A stretch of DNA of 64,000 nucleotides from Sunxiuqinia sp965372405 (GCA_965372405.1 CBDVCE010000001.1:94519-158518), one strand, 5' to 3'. Counted from the stretch's first letter, positions 9,612 through 19,145 are shown. The notes: a model not told the origin generated them from the sequence alone. Program-made: numbers and translations.

Positions 9612-10178
9612 TTAGTTGCCTCCTATTAACACTTCTTCAATTACCCTTGGAAAATGTTCATATTCGAGCACATGCACTTTTGCAGCAACATCTTCAGGAG
9701 TATCCGTGTCTGTTAATTCACATGTAGCCTGAAAAATTAAGTTTCCTTCATCATACCGTTCATTTACGAAATGAATAGAAATCCCGCTTTCTTTTTCTTT
9801 GTTTTCAATGACAGCTTTATGAACATGATTACCATACATCCCTTTACCACCATACTTTGGCAACAATGCCGGATGTATATTAATAATTTCAAACTCCTCC
9901 GTTAAGCTTTTGGGAACTAATAATAGAAAACCTGCAAGAACTATCATGTCAATTTTACGATTTTTTAGAGCTTCTAAAACCTTAAGGCTATTATATAACT
10001 CACCTTTGCTAAACGTAAAGGTTTCAACACCCAGCTTTTCCGCACGTATCAGAGCATAAGCACTCTCATTATTTGACCATAATGAATCAACTTTTACGTA
10101 CCGATTACCCTTAAAATATTCAATGATATTCTGGGCGTTACTTCCTGATCCTGAGGCTAGAATGGCAATTTTTTTCAT
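9612..10178 (-). CDS. purN: Phosphoribosylglycinamide formyltransferase
   Basis: Transfers a formyl group from 10-formyl-tetrahydrofolate to GAR in step three of purine synthesis. The 188-residue protein begins at ATG 10178 with MKKIAILASGSGSNAQN, the standard N-terminal beta strand and phosphate loop; the longer frame to 10253 adds 25 unconserved residues. The catalytic triad is visible as Asn and His in NIHPALLPKYGG and Asp in ERYDEGNLIFQ. Length is typical of bacterial PurN. Divergent from acpP, with an 8-bp inverted repeat (10234-10255) between them. Confidence 0.96.
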   Translation of the reverse strand: MKKIAILASGSGSNAQNIIEYFKGNRYVKVDSLWSNNESAYALIRAEKLGVETFTFSKGELYNSLKVLEALKNRKIDMIVLAGFLLLVPKSLTEEFEIINIHPALLPKYGGKGMYGNHVHKAVIENKEKESGISIHFVNERYDEGNLIFQATCELTDTDTPEDVAAKVHVLEYEHFPRVIEEVLIGGN

Positions 10179-10233
10179 GCTAAATTGACTTATAATTACT
10201 ATAATGGAATAATTGACTAGTCTGTTCGATAAT

Positions 10234-10255
10234 AGTTGATTCGAAACAATCAACT
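10234..10255. repeat. Inverted repeat between purN and acpP
   Basis: AGTTGATT (10234-10241) and AATCAACT (10248-10255) form a perfect 8-bp inverted repeat with a 6-nt centre, about 56 bp upstream of purN. It could be an operator; no T-run is present to suggest termination. Confidence 0.4.
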
Positions 10256-10287
10256 TGACTCAAAACAGCTATTTATTTAAGTTTTTC

Positions 10288-10319
10288 TTTGATATATTTT
10301 GGGTAAATTTATTACTTTG
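10288..10319 (+). promoter_or_regulatory. Promoter of acpP-fabF-rnc
   Basis: TTTG (10288-10291), a 20-nt spacer and TTACTTTG (10312-10319). This fits the Bacteroidota -33/-7 pattern apart from one mismatch in the -7 box. Confidence 0.6.
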
Positions 10320-10368
10320 CACCGGATTTTTAAAAAACAAATTTGAATATTAACTTAAAATTAGAACT

Positions 10369-10605
10369 ATGTCTGATATTGCAGGTAAAGTAAAAGCAAT
10401 TATTGTTGACAAATTAGGCGTTGACGAAAGCGAAGTAACCAATGAAGCTTCTTTTACAAATGATTTAGGTGCAGATTCTCTTGATACAGTTGAATTAATC
10501 ATGGAATTTGAAAAAGAATTTGATTTGGCTATTCCAGACGATCAGGCTGAAAAAATTTCTACAGTAGGTGAGGCAGTTTCTCACATTGAAGAAAACCTAA
10601 AGTAA
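10369..10605 (+). CDS. acpP: Acyl carrier protein
   Basis: Carries growing acyl chains on a phosphopantetheine arm in fatty acid synthesis. The 78-residue acidic protein has the attachment site Ser37 in GADSLDTVELIM and the usual four-helix length. It is the first gene of the acpP-fabF-rnc cluster, a conserved order in Bacteroidota, 19 bp before fabF. Start ATG 10369 (MSDIAGKVKAIIVDKLGV) is the family N-terminus. Confidence 0.98.
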   Translation: MSDIAGKVKAIIVDKLGVDESEVTNEASFTNDLGADSLDTVELIMEFEKEFDLAIPDDQAEKISTVGEAVSHIEENLK

Positions 10606-10624
10606 TAAATCTGAATTAACATTT

Positions 10625-11866
10625 ATGGAATTTAAACGGGTAGTTGTAACCGGACTTGGAACCATAAACCCGCTAGGTAATTCTATTGAGGAATATTGGG
10701 AAGGGCTTAAAAACGGTAGAAGCGGAGCAGATCGAATTACAAAATTTGAGATTGAGCTTCAAAAAACCCAATTTGCATGTGAGGTTAAAGACTTTGATCC
10801 TACAGATTATGTAGAGAAAAGAGAAGTGCGTAAGCATGACCTTTACACTTTATTTGCATATGGCGCAGCACAGCAAGCGATGGAAGATTCAGGTCTTGAT
10901 CTGGAAACCATTGACAGAGACCGTGCAGGCGTAATTTGGGGTGCCGGAATTGGTGGTCTTCAAACTTTCTTTGAAGAAGCCAGGTCTTATAATATTGAGC
11001 GCCCTAAATTCAACCCTTTCTTCATTCCAAAAATGATTGCCAACATTGCTGGGGGCCTTCTCTCAATCCGTTATGGATTTAGAGGACCAAACTTCACCAC
11101 TGTGTCTGCTTGTGCATCTGCATCTCATGCTATGATTGAAGCTTTCAATTATATCCGTATGGGAAAAGCAAACATTTTTATTACAGGTGGTTCAGAAGCA
11201 GCAATTAATGACGCTGGTTTATGCGGATTCAATTCCATGCGTGCACTTTCTACCAGAAACGATGACCCGAAAACAGCTTCCCGCCCATTTGATAAAGACA
11301 GAGATGGCTTTGTTATGGGAGAAGGTTCAGGTGCTCTTATTTTTGAAGAGTACGAACATGCTGTTAAACGTGGCGCCAAAATTTATAGCGAAATTGTTGG
11401 TGGTGGAATGTCAGCTGATGCTTATCACATGACTGCCCCTGACCCTCAAGGTCGAGGCGCCTCACTTGTGATGAACTGGGCACTTGAAGACGCTGGCATT
11501 AAACCGGAAGACATTGATTACATTAATGTTCACGGTACCTCTACTCCACTTGGAGACATTGCAGAGCCAAAAGCAATCCAAAAATGTTTTGGCGATCATG
11601 CTTATAAACTAAGCATCAGTTCTACAAAATCAATGACTGGTCACCTTTTAGGTGCTGCCGGTGCTGTTGAAGGTATTGCTTCAATTCTAGCATTGAGAGA
11701 AGGGATTATCCCTCCGACAATAAATCATTTTACTGACGATCCGGAGATTGACAATAAACTTGATTTCACATTCAATGTTGCTAAGAAAAGAGACATGAAA
11801 TATGCCTTGAGTAACACATTTGGTTTTGGTGGTCACAATGCAACAGTAATTTTCAAGAAATACTGA
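10625..11866 (+). CDS. fabF: 3-oxoacyl-[acyl-carrier-protein] synthase II
   Basis: Condenses malonyl-ACP with acyl-ACP in fatty acid elongation. The 413-residue thiolase-fold enzyme has the complete Cys-His-His triad: Cys163 in VSACASASHAM, His303 in NVHGTSTPLGD and His340 in SMTGHLLGAAGA, with Lys335 nearby. Length and the N-terminal RVVVTGLGTINPLGN are typical of KAS II. Translationally close to acpP upstream (19 bp) and rnc downstream (4 bp). Confidence 0.98.
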   Translation: MEFKRVVVTGLGTINPLGNSIEEYWEGLKNGRSGADRITKFEIELQKTQFACEVKDFDPTDYVEKREVRKHDLYTLFAYGAAQQAMEDSGLDLETIDRDRAGVIWGAGIGGLQTFFEEARSYNIERPKFNPFFIPKMIANIAGGLLSIRYGFRGPNFTTVSACASASHAMIEAFNYIRMGKANIFITGGSEAAINDAGLCGFNSMRALSTRNDDPKTASRPFDKDRDGFVMGEGSGALIFEEYEHAVKRGAKIYSEIVGGGMSADAYHMTAPDPQGRGASLVMNWALEDAGIKPEDIDYINVHGTSTPLGDIAEPKAIQKCFGDHAYKLSISSTKSMTGHLLGAAGAVEGIASILALREGIIPPTINHFTDDPEIDNKLDFTFNVAKKRDMKYALSNTFGFGGHNATVIFKKY

Positions 11867-11870
11867 TAAC

Positions 11871-12617
11871 GTGATACGAACGTTTGTAAAAAAAATAAAA
11901 CTCTTTTCTTCTCCAAGGAAAGAGTTTTATTTATTTCTAAAGTCATTGTTTGAAGTTTACCCGGAAAACATGAAGCTTTATGAAATTGCATTAATACACA
12001 GATCTGCTTCAAAACAAGATTCTCAAAAAAACTGGATAAACAATGAACGACTTGAGTATCTGGGAGATGCCATTCTCGGGGCAATCATTGCTGAATTTTT
12101 ATACAACCGTTATCCAAACAAAGATGAGGGTTTTTTAACCCAAATGCGTTCAAAACTGGTAAACAGGAGCTTTCTCACAGAACTTACGTATAAAATTGGG
12201 CTAAATAACTTCATCAAATCAAACACAAACAGCACTTCGGAAAGTAGCCATATTTACGGAGATGCTTTTGAAGCAATTATTGGTGCATTTTATCTGGACA
12301 AAGGCTATTATGCCACCAAACAATTCATTGTAAAAAAATTACTGCCTGAATATGTTGATCTAACTTCTATTCAGGACACCAATTCTAATTTCAAAAGCCA
12401 ACTAATTGAGTGGAGTCAAAAAGTTAAGAAAGAAATTAGTTTTGAAACAACAGAGCGGCCTGCAAACGACATCCGCAAACCCTCCTTCATTTCAAAAGTA
12501 TTGCTTAATAATGAAGAGATTAGTAAAGGAGATGGTAATTCAAAGAAAGAAGCGCAACAAAATGCGTCAGAAAAAGCGATAAAGAATTTAAAGAAAATAT
12601 ATCCAACTACGTTTTAG
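11871..12617 (+). CDS. rnc: Ribonuclease III
   Basis: Cleaves double-stranded RNA in rRNA and mRNA processing. The 248-residue protein has the RNase III signature NERLEYLGDAILGAIIAE (Glu59, Asp66), the second acidic cluster in YGDAFEAIIGAFYLDKG, and a C-terminal double-stranded RNA-binding domain (from about residue 170, with GDGNSKKEAQQNASEKAI). The start is GTG at 11871, four bases after the fabF stop. The first ATG in frame (11970) would remove part of the first helix of the nuclease domain, so GTG is preferred. The gene is the last of the acpP cluster. Confidence 0.95.
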   Translation: MIRTFVKKIKLFSSPRKEFYLFLKSLFEVYPENMKLYEIALIHRSASKQDSQKNWINNERLEYLGDAILGAIIAEFLYNRYPNKDEGFLTQMRSKLVNRSFLTELTYKIGLNNFIKSNTNSTSESSHIYGDAFEAIIGAFYLDKGYYATKQFIVKKLLPEYVDLTSIQDTNSNFKSQLIEWSQKVKKEISFETTERPANDIRKPSFISKVLLNNEEISKGDGNSKKEAQQNASEKAIKNLKKIYPTTF

Positions 12618-12630
12618 GTGCAAAAGATAA

Positions 12631-12653
12631 GGCGAAGCCCTTCTGACTTCGCC
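12631..12653 (+). terminator. Possible terminator after rnc
   Basis: GGCGAAG (12631-12637) pairs with CTTCGCC (12647-12653), a 7-bp GC-rich stem. It is followed by CTAAAAA rather than a T-run, so it is a weak intrinsic terminator at best on this strand. Confidence 0.4.
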
Positions 12654-12710
12654 CTAAAAACCAAAACCTAAATTCACCTTGTAAAAACTCAGTCAAACCC
12701 CTTAACCGAG

Positions 12711-12731
12711 CAGACATTTGGTATATGTCTG
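12711..12731. repeat. Inverted repeat upstream of the two-component genes
   Basis: CAGACAT (12711-12717) and ATGTCTG (12725-12731) form a perfect 7-bp inverted repeat with a 7-nt centre, about 165 bp upstream of the sensor kinase. It could be an operator or a small RNA hairpin. Confidence 0.35.
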
Positions 12732-12882
12732 TTTATACAAATATAGGTATATTTGAGGGGGTCTAATGCTAATTAATGTTAAAGCCTGTTAAGAATTATT
12801 GATGAATCATCACCCTGTAAATCATTAGGATAAGGCAATGTTAAATATTGTTAAGTCCTTAAAAAACGTATGTTTTAAAGGT

Positions 12883-12890
12883 TATATTTG
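12883..12890 (+). promoter_or_regulatory. -7 box almost touching the kinase start codon
   Basis: TATATTTG fits TAnnTTTG exactly and ends five bases before the ATG at 12896. If used, transcription would begin at or within a few bases of the start codon, giving a leaderless mRNA. No TTTG box is evident at the expected distance upstream. Confidence 0.4.
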
Positions 12891-12895
12891 TACTT

Positions 12896-14527
12896 ATGAG
12901 CAGAAAGATTATTCTTAGTTTGATTATTTTAATGGCCTGTGTGATGTCCGGTCTTATTTTAGTACAGACTAACTCTATAAAAAAGGCTTTTCAAATTAAG
13001 GAGGAGCAGTTTGACCAAACAATTAGCAGAACACTTCGCGAGGTAGTTAGTAAGCTTGAACGTGATGAAGCTTCGCGCTTAATTGGAGCTAATAGTAACC
13101 GTAAAAATACTTCAGTCAATCCTTATTTTCCTGGTATTGGACAAAATATAATTATCCCCAGAAACGGATCTCAAAACAACATTAGTTTTTCTTATCGATT
13201 TTCCCAACAAAGATCTAATTCATCAAGTAATTTTAGTGAAGAGCTTTCGATAAATTTTACTGATACAATAAATAATAATGCCAATGAACGTGGCCGACCT
13301 GGCGAGTTTCCTTCTGCTTTTGATATGACTCATGATTATGACAGTTATATCAGACAGCAATACGAGAACCGAATGGATGAACAAGCCAACATGTATAGAA
13401 TCATTCAAAACCAGGTTCTTTTTTCAAACTTACCGGTTAAGGAGCGTATCAATCATCAACTATTAGATCGAGCTTTAAAAACAGAATTTAGAAATAGTGG
13501 AATTAATATTGATTACAAATATGCGGTGAAAGTTTATCCACGGGGAAACGAAGAGCGTATTATTGGAAACAAGGACTATTTTCCGCAGAAAAGAAAGGAA
13601 TATCAGAATCTTCTTTTTCCGAATGATCTAACAGAAGTAAAACCGATATACTTAAGTGTATATTTTCCAAAAAGGGAGTCATATCTTTTAAAGGAAACTG
13701 GCATTATGGTAATTCCAACTGCTATTCTAACAGCATTACTGATTGCCATCTTTGTTTATACCATCTTAATCATTTTAAGGCAGAAGAAGCTTTCAATGAT
13801 TAAGAATGATTTCATCAACAACATGACTCATGAGCTAAAAACGCCAATCTCAACCATTTCTCTGGCAAGTCAGATGCTTCATGACAACAGTGTAACCAAT
13901 ACACCCCGGACAATAGAACATGTCTCCAATGTTATACTTCAGGAAAGTAAGCGGCTGAGTTTTCAGGTTGAAAAGGTACTTCAGATGGCTGTTTTTAACG
14001 AAGGTCGTTTAAAGCTTAAGTTCAAGGAAGTAAATATTAATGATCTTATTCATAATGTAATTCTTAACTTTGAACTTCGGGTTAAAAATAAAGGAGGGGA
14101 GATTACTTCAGAAATACTTGCTGAAAATGATCAGATTAAAGGAGATGAAGTTCATATTACGAATGTAATTTTTAATTTACTTGATAACGCTGCAAAATAC
14201 AGCAAGGGTTCGCCCGTTATTAATTTGAAAACAGAAAACAAAAAAGACCATATTCTCATCTCAGTAAAAGACAATGGGATTGGCATTCCGAAAGAACATC
14301 AGGAGCAGATTTTTGAACGTTTCTACCGGGTTCCTACCGGAAATGTACATGATGTAAAAGGATTTGGTCTGGGACTTAGTTATGTGAAAAAGATTGTAGA
14401 CTCCCATCAAGGAAGAATCAAGGTGGAGAGTGCTTTAAATAAGGGAACAAAGTTCATCATCTATTTCCCGTTAAATTTAAAAGAAAATGGAAAAAAAAGT
14501 AAAACTATTATTGGCCGAAGACGATGA
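12896..14527 (+). CDS. Sensor histidine kinase, RprX-like
   Basis: A 543-residue kinase with two membrane helices (about residues 5-23 and 272-294) flanking a 250-residue periplasmic sensor region rich in Asn and Ser that I do not recognise. The cytoplasmic part has HisKA with His312 in NNMTHELKTPIS, and HATPase_c with NLLDNAAKYSKG, DNGIGIP and GFGLGLSYVK. The next gene, an OmpR-type regulator, starts 41 bases before this stop codon in another frame, so the pair is translationally coupled. The architecture resembles the Bacteroidota RprX/RprY pair; this is recollection, not a search. Start ATG 12896 begins the signal-anchor helix. Confidence 0.92.
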   Translation: MSRKIILSLIILMACVMSGLILVQTNSIKKAFQIKEEQFDQTISRTLREVVSKLERDEASRLIGANSNRKNTSVNPYFPGIGQNIIIPRNGSQNNISFSYRFSQQRSNSSSNFSEELSINFTDTINNNANERGRPGEFPSAFDMTHDYDSYIRQQYENRMDEQANMYRIIQNQVLFSNLPVKERINHQLLDRALKTEFRNSGINIDYKYAVKVYPRGNEERIIGNKDYFPQKRKEYQNLLFPNDLTEVKPIYLSVYFPKRESYLLKETGIMVIPTAILTALLIAIFVYTILIILRQKKLSMIKNDFINNMTHELKTPISTISLASQMLHDNSVTNTPRTIEHVSNVILQESKRLSFQVEKVLQMAVFNEGRLKLKFKEVNINDLIHNVILNFELRVKNKGGEITSEILAENDQIKGDEVHITNVIFNLLDNAAKYSKGSPVINLKTENKKDHILISVKDNGIGIPKEHQEQIFERFYRVPTGNVHDVKGFGLGLSYVKKIVDSHQGRIKVESALNKGTKFIIYFPLNLKENGKKSKTIIGRRR

Positions 14528-15179
14528 AAATCTCGGGTTATTACTGAAAGAATACCTGATTGCAAAAAACTTCGACACTGATCTTTACGGTGATGGAGAA
14601 GCTGCTTATGACGGCTTCATAGCTAAGAAAAACTATGACCTTTGCATACTTGACATTATGATGCCAAAAAAAGACGGCATATCTCTGGCTAAAGATATCC
14701 GGTTGCAAAACCATGATGTCCCTATCATTTTCTTAACTGCAAAAAACCTAAAAGAAGATGTTTTGGAAGGGTTTAAAATGGGTGCCGATGATTATATCAC
14801 AAAGCCATTCAGCATGGAAGAGCTAATTTTCCGTATTGAAGCTATCCTTCGCCGAACTTCACAGGAAAACAAAAGCAACGAGCATGCTATTTTTAAACTT
14901 GGTAAATTTACTTTTGATCCAAGAAAACAAACTTTATCGACAGATGATGATTCGGCAAAACTAACCACGAAAGAATCAGAACTTCTACGTTTACTATGCA
15001 ACAATGCGAACAGTGTTTTGGAACGAAACTTTGCTTTAAAGTCAATCTGGATAGATGATAATTATTTTAATGCCCGTAGTATGGATGTTTATATCACCAA
15101 ACTTCGCAAGCATTTAAAAGAAGAACCATCCGTTGAAATTATTAATGTGCACGGGAAAGGTTATAAACTAATCGTCTGA
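14487..15179 (+). CDS. OmpR-family response regulator, RprY-like
   Basis: A 230-residue regulator: receiver domain (1-120) with phospho-acceptor Asp56 in ILDIMMPKKDG, acidic pair EDD (11-13) and Lys106 in ITKPFSM; then a winged-helix DNA-binding domain (from about residue 130) ending in STRKMDVYITKLRKHL-like residues and HGKGYKLIV. The gene overlaps its kinase by 41 nt, so the two are expected to act together. Target genes are not evident here. A strong terminator follows. Confidence 0.95.
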   Translation: MEKKVKLLLAEDDENLGLLLKEYLIAKNFDTDLYGDGEAAYDGFIAKKNYDLCILDIMMPKKDGISLAKDIRLQNHDVPIIFLTAKNLKEDVLEGFKMGADDYITKPFSMEELIFRIEAILRRTSQENKSNEHAIFKLGKFTFDPRKQTLSTDDDSAKLTTKESELLRLLCNNANSVLERNFALKSIWIDDNYFNARSMDVYITKLRKHLKEEPSVEIINVHGKGYKLIV

Positions 15180-15200
15180 GAATAACCATACATAAATATT

Positions 15201-15227
15201 AAAATCCTGGCTTTGTCAGGATTTTTT
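15201..15227 (+). terminator. Terminator after the two-component pair
   Basis: AAAATCCTG (15201-15209) pairs with CAGGATTTT (15217-15225), a 9-bp stem with a 7-nt loop, running into TTTTTT. Confidence 0.85.
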
Positions 15228-15300
15228 AGTTCGCAGAAATAACATACTTCATCTTTAAAAATTTCCCTACCTTCAATCACCGAACATAAAACCTTTAATC

Positions 15301-16062
15301 ATGATAAATCCTGTTCTTTCGGAAAACAATTGGAAACTCATTCGAGATACAAAATTTGATTTAGCAGTGCTTCCATGGGGAGCAACAGAAGCCCACAACT
15401 ATCATCTGCCATTTGGGACTGATAATTTTCAAGCTGAAGAAATGGCCATCCAATCTGCCAAATCAGCAAATCAGGCTGGGTTCAATGTTGCCGTATTACC
15501 AACAATTCCATTTGGAGTAAATACAGGACAGTCAGATATCAAATTAACAATCAATATTTATCCTTCTACTCAGCAAAAAATCCTAACTGATATTGCCGAG
15601 AGTCTAAACAGGCAAGGAATTCAAAAACTTCTAATTGTAAATAGTCATGGTGGTAATGACTTTAAACAAATGATCCGTGAAGTAAATTCTAAATTTCCTG
15701 AAATGCTTATTGCAACCTGCAATTGGTATCAATCTTTCGAAAGCGAACAATTCTTCACCGACTCAGGAGAGCATGCAGGAGAAGCAGAAACCAGCCTGAT
15801 GATGTACTTAAAACCAGAATTAGTTCTACCATTAGATGAAGCTGGCAATGGAGATAATAAAAAGTTTAGGGTAAACGCTCTTAATGAAAGTTGGGCATGG
15901 GCAGAACGAAAATGGAGCGCAGTTACAAAAGATACGGGCATTGGCAACCCAGCAAATTCGACAAAAGAAAAAGGAGAAAGCTGTTTCAATTTCTGTGTAG
16001 AAAAAATTAGTGAGTTAATGATTGATTTATGCAAACTCAACTTAAACGATCAATACAAATAG
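15301..16062 (+). CDS. Creatininase family amidohydrolase
   Basis: A 253-residue member of the creatininase / FAPy-deformylase-like family of metal-dependent amidohydrolases. Metal-ligand motifs are visible: PWGATEAHNYHLPFGTDN (Glu and His near residues 34-45), NSHGGND (about 118-124) and GEHAGEAETSLM (about 155-166). Substrate in this subgroup is not known; creatinine is unlikely given the wide spread of such genes. Transcribed between two terminated units, with the antiporter gene converging 3 bp beyond its stop. Confidence 0.88.
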   Translation: MINPVLSENNWKLIRDTKFDLAVLPWGATEAHNYHLPFGTDNFQAEEMAIQSAKSANQAGFNVAVLPTIPFGVNTGQSDIKLTINIYPSTQQKILTDIAESLNRQGIQKLLIVNSHGGNDFKQMIREVNSKFPEMLIATCNWYQSFESEQFFTDSGEHAGEAETSLMMYLKPELVLPLDEAGNGDNKKFRVNALNESWAWAERKWSAVTKDTGIGNPANSTKEKGESCFNFCVEKISELMIDLCKLNLNDQYK

Positions 16063-16065
16063 GAA

Positions 16066-18066
16066 TTAACTGATTGTTTCTGAACTCAGTTCAACACTCG
16101 GTCCAAAGACCTCCACTGAACGTGCAATTTGTTCAGGTTTTCCCATAATATAAACGGTATCATGCAACTCTAATACTTGCTTTGGTTCCGGATGCTCAAT
16201 AAGTTCATCTGTTCTAAGAATTGCAACCAAAGTAACACCATACACTTTTCGAAAACGAATATTCTTAATACTCTTCCCTATAACTGGTGAGGTCTCCCTG
16301 ACTTTTAAGGCTACAATTTCAATATTAGGCAATTCTTTAAAAATCAAATTTGATTTTTCATCCTTTTCACGGAAAATGCCATAATGATCATCCCGAATTC
16401 CTGCAATTACCGAATTAATTTCACGCTGAGGAACAAGACGGTACGTTAAAACACGCTCAAATAAGTCGATTGATGTTTCAAACTCTTCTGGAATTACCTG
16501 AGTAGCCCCAAGTTTATATAATTCTTGAATCTCTGAGACATCTTTGGTTCTCACCAAAAGAAAAGCATGCGGATTCAGATTACGAACTTTCTGAACGATC
16601 GCCATCGAAGTAATTAAGTTGCCAACCGACACAACGACTACATCAGCTGTGTCAACATGTGCTTTCTCTAAAATTGGATGATTCACCGCATCTCCATAAA
16701 TTACCGTCTCCCCCTTTTCCTGCATTCGCTTAACAACCCCCGGATCAAAAACAATGGAGATATATGGCAGTTTTAAGTATTTGGCCATCTTCGAGAGGTT
16801 TAAGGCGCGAGAATCTTTACCAATAAACACAAGGTGATTTTTGTATTCTGGAATATCAATCTGCGTTAGTGGGAAAAGTCCTTCGACCCAAACTTTTGGC
16901 AGTGGAAGCTTAAGCGCCAAGTTCGCAACAGGCTTTGAAATCATTATCAACAAAGGGGTAACCGACATTGAAATTACAGCTACAGCTAAAAACAATTGGT
17001 AATAATACTCAGGAATAATCTGATAATTTAAACCAGATTGAGCCAGGATAAACGAAAATTCACCTACCTGACAAAGTGCAAAGCCAACCATAATTGTTCC
17101 ACGAAAAGTATGACCAAGCACAAAGGCCGTTGCTCCGGCAATTATCATTTTAACAACCAATACCAGAATTACCGTTGAAAAAACCAACATAGGATAATCG
17201 GCAACAAAACCTAAATCAAGCAGCATTCCTATCGACACAAAGAAGAAGCTCGTGAATGTGTCTTTAAAAGGGATTATGTGACCGAAAGCATTGTGACTGT
17301 ATTCTGACTCAGAAATCATTAAACCTGCAAGGAACGCCCCAAAAGCCAATGAAATGCCCATTTCAGAAGTCAATAGCGCAACCGAAAGACAAATCAGGAA
17401 AATTGCCATTAAAAAAAGCTCCTGATTTTTGGTATGAGCAATCAGGGTTAGCAATTTCGGCATTAACCAACGATTACCAACATAGACCATCCCTATCAAA
17501 ATTGCAGCTTTCCCGATAAGCAATAATACTTCTCCTCCTTGCCCTGAAGTTTCACCTCCCAATATTGGCGTGAAAAGCAAAAGAGGAATCAAAATAATAT
17601 CCTGAAAAATGAGGATACCTAAAACTGTACGGCCATAATTTGAAGTGATTTCTGATCGTTCCTGCAAAAGTTTAAGAACAACTGCCGTGCTACTTAACGC
17701 AGTAAGAAAACCAACAAACAAAGCACCCTTCCAATCCATATCGTACATGCGGGCAAGAAGCATGGTAACTCCGGCAGTAACAACCAACTGCATAAAACCT
17801 CCTACAAAAACAATCTTCCGTATGCGAAACAGATGATTTATAGAAAATTCCATCCCAATGGTAAACATCAGCAAAACCACGCCAATCTCAGCAAGCAACT
17901 CAATTTGATGAGGTGAATTTATAATTCCTAACAAATACGGCCCGGCAATTACTCCTGTAAATAAATAACCAATGATGGTTGGCACATTAATTTTGGTAAA
18001 CAAATAATTCACCAGGGTTGACAAGGCAAAAATGATGACAATATCTTTTAGAAGAACCAGCTCCAT
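16066..18066 (-). CDS. Kef-type cation:proton antiporter with RCK domains
   Basis: A 666-residue protein: N-terminal Na+/H+-exchanger fold with about 12 membrane helices (residues 1-385), then a cytoplasmic TrkA-N nucleotide-binding domain (about 410-525, starting HLVFIGKDSRALNL) and a TrkA-C domain (about 575-655) ending near EQIARSVEVFGP. It would exchange K+ or Na+ for protons, gated by nucleotide or ligand binding. In the RCK domain the dinucleotide loop reads GKDSRA instead of the canonical GxGxxG, so NAD(H) binding may be altered. No KefF/KefG-type ancillary gene is adjacent. ATG 18066 begins the first helix directly. Confidence 0.93.
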   Translation of the reverse strand: MELVLLKDIVIIFALSTLVNYLFTKINVPTIIGYLFTGVIAGPYLLGIINSPHQIELLAEIGVVLLMFTIGMEFSINHLFRIRKIVFVGGFMQLVVTAGVTMLLARMYDMDWKGALFVGFLTALSSTAVVLKLLQERSEITSNYGRTVLGILIFQDIILIPLLLFTPILGGETSGQGGEVLLLIGKAAILIGMVYVGNRWLMPKLLTLIAHTKNQELFLMAIFLICLSVALLTSEMGISLAFGAFLAGLMISESEYSHNAFGHIIPFKDTFTSFFFVSIGMLLDLGFVADYPMLVFSTVILVLVVKMIIAGATAFVLGHTFRGTIMVGFALCQVGEFSFILAQSGLNYQIIPEYYYQLFLAVAVISMSVTPLLIMISKPVANLALKLPLPKVWVEGLFPLTQIDIPEYKNHLVFIGKDSRALNLSKMAKYLKLPYISIVFDPGVVKRMQEKGETVIYGDAVNHPILEKAHVDTADVVVVSVGNLITSMAIVQKVRNLNPHAFLLVRTKDVSEIQELYKLGATQVIPEEFETSIDLFERVLTYRLVPQREINSVIAGIRDDHYGIFREKDEKSNLIFKELPNIEIVALKVRETSPVIGKSIKNIRFRKVYGVTLVAILRTDELIEHPEPKQVLELHDTVYIMGKPEQIARSVEVFGPSVELSSETIS

Positions 18067-18229
18067 ATGTTTGTTAGATTGATCAGTTTAAAATAGCACG
18101 TACTATTAATTCCATTAAAATAGTCATATTTCGAAAACTGTTCATGCTCATATTGTTTTTTTTAAGAAATTGTCTCCAAATGCACTTGCCAAAAGAGTTT
18201 TTCTTTAATTTTCCTAAAAATTACGATCA

Positions 18230-19030
18230 ATGAATATTCTTATAATTGGAGCCACCTCCGGAATCGGGAAATCTATTGCGAATTACTTATTTGCAGAAGG
18301 CAATCAAATCATTGGATGTGGCCGCAGAGCTGAGGATAAATTAAACGACAATGATATTTCATGGCTAAAGATGGACGTTACTAATCAGCAGTCCGTTGAG
18401 TTGGCTACTGGAAAAGCAGTTCAACACTTTGGTGAGATTGATGTCTTAATTCAATGTGCGGGGCGCGGAGCAATTGGACCGATAGAAGCTTTTTCGCCAG
18501 AAGCAATTGATGAAGTCCTTCAATTAAATCTGTATGGAATCCAACGTGTGAATCAGGCGATATTGCCAATCATGAGAAAGCAAAGACAAGGTCGAATATT
18601 ATTAATTAGCTCTTTGGCTGCTGAATCCGGCCTCCCTTTTCAAGGTGTTTATTGTGCAAGCAAAGCTGCACTGGATGTGCTTATCGAATCTCTCAGGATG
18701 GAAATTAAACAGTTTGGACTTGAAGCATGCGTAATTCAACCCGGCGATTTTAAAACCGAAGTGGCCGAACATCGAAAACTGCCAACAATTAGTAACGACT
18801 CACCATACAAAACACAATTTGATCGGATTAATGAAACAGCGACCGCCAATGTTAAACATGCCGCCAATCCTGTAAAAGTTGCCCGCAAAGTAAGTCAGAT
18901 ACTGAAAAAGAAAAAGCTAAAACCAAAATACAGGGTGGGTTCTACCATTGAGCTTATCATGCCAAAGGCAAAGGCCATACTTCCTGCTAGTTGGTTCGAG
19001 AAATTATTGATGAGTTACTATAAACTATAA
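18230..19030 (+). CDS. Short-chain dehydrogenase/reductase
   Basis: A 266-residue classical-type SDR with the cofactor loop GATSGIGK (residues 7-14), NAG-like CAGRGAIGP and the catalytic Tyr141/Lys145 in YCASKAA; the Ser is in LLISSLAAESG. The Gly-rich loop followed by a basic GCGRRAED suggests NADP preference. The substrate is unknown. The last 13 codons plus stop are duplicated at 20390-20432 with three differences, all synonymous. The gene therefore marks the left border of the inserted accessory DNA. Confidence 0.93.
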   Translation: MNILIIGATSGIGKSIANYLFAEGNQIIGCGRRAEDKLNDNDISWLKMDVTNQQSVELATGKAVQHFGEIDVLIQCAGRGAIGPIEAFSPEAIDEVLQLNLYGIQRVNQAILPIMRKQRQGRILLISSLAAESGLPFQGVYCASKAALDVLIESLRMEIKQFGLEACVIQPGDFKTEVAEHRKLPTISNDSPYKTQFDRINETATANVKHAANPVKVARKVSQILKKKKLKPKYRVGSTIELIMPKAKAILPASWFEKLLMSYYKL

Positions 19031-19031
19031 T
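18989..19031 (+). repeat. Direct repeat copy 1 (3' end of the SDR gene)
   Basis: A 43-bp stretch covering the SDR C-terminal codons SWFEKLLMSYYKL and stop. It matches 20390-20432 at 40 of 43 positions; all three differences fall in third codon positions and keep the protein unchanged. Confidence 0.9.
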
Positions 19032-19145
19032 TCTCACCCACTCCTATATAGTTTAACAAAAATTAGCCTTAACTTAGAAGAACAATTTACGTTTCAAACA
19101 AATGACCAATAGAATCATTTATTCATCCCAAACACTCCAATAACA

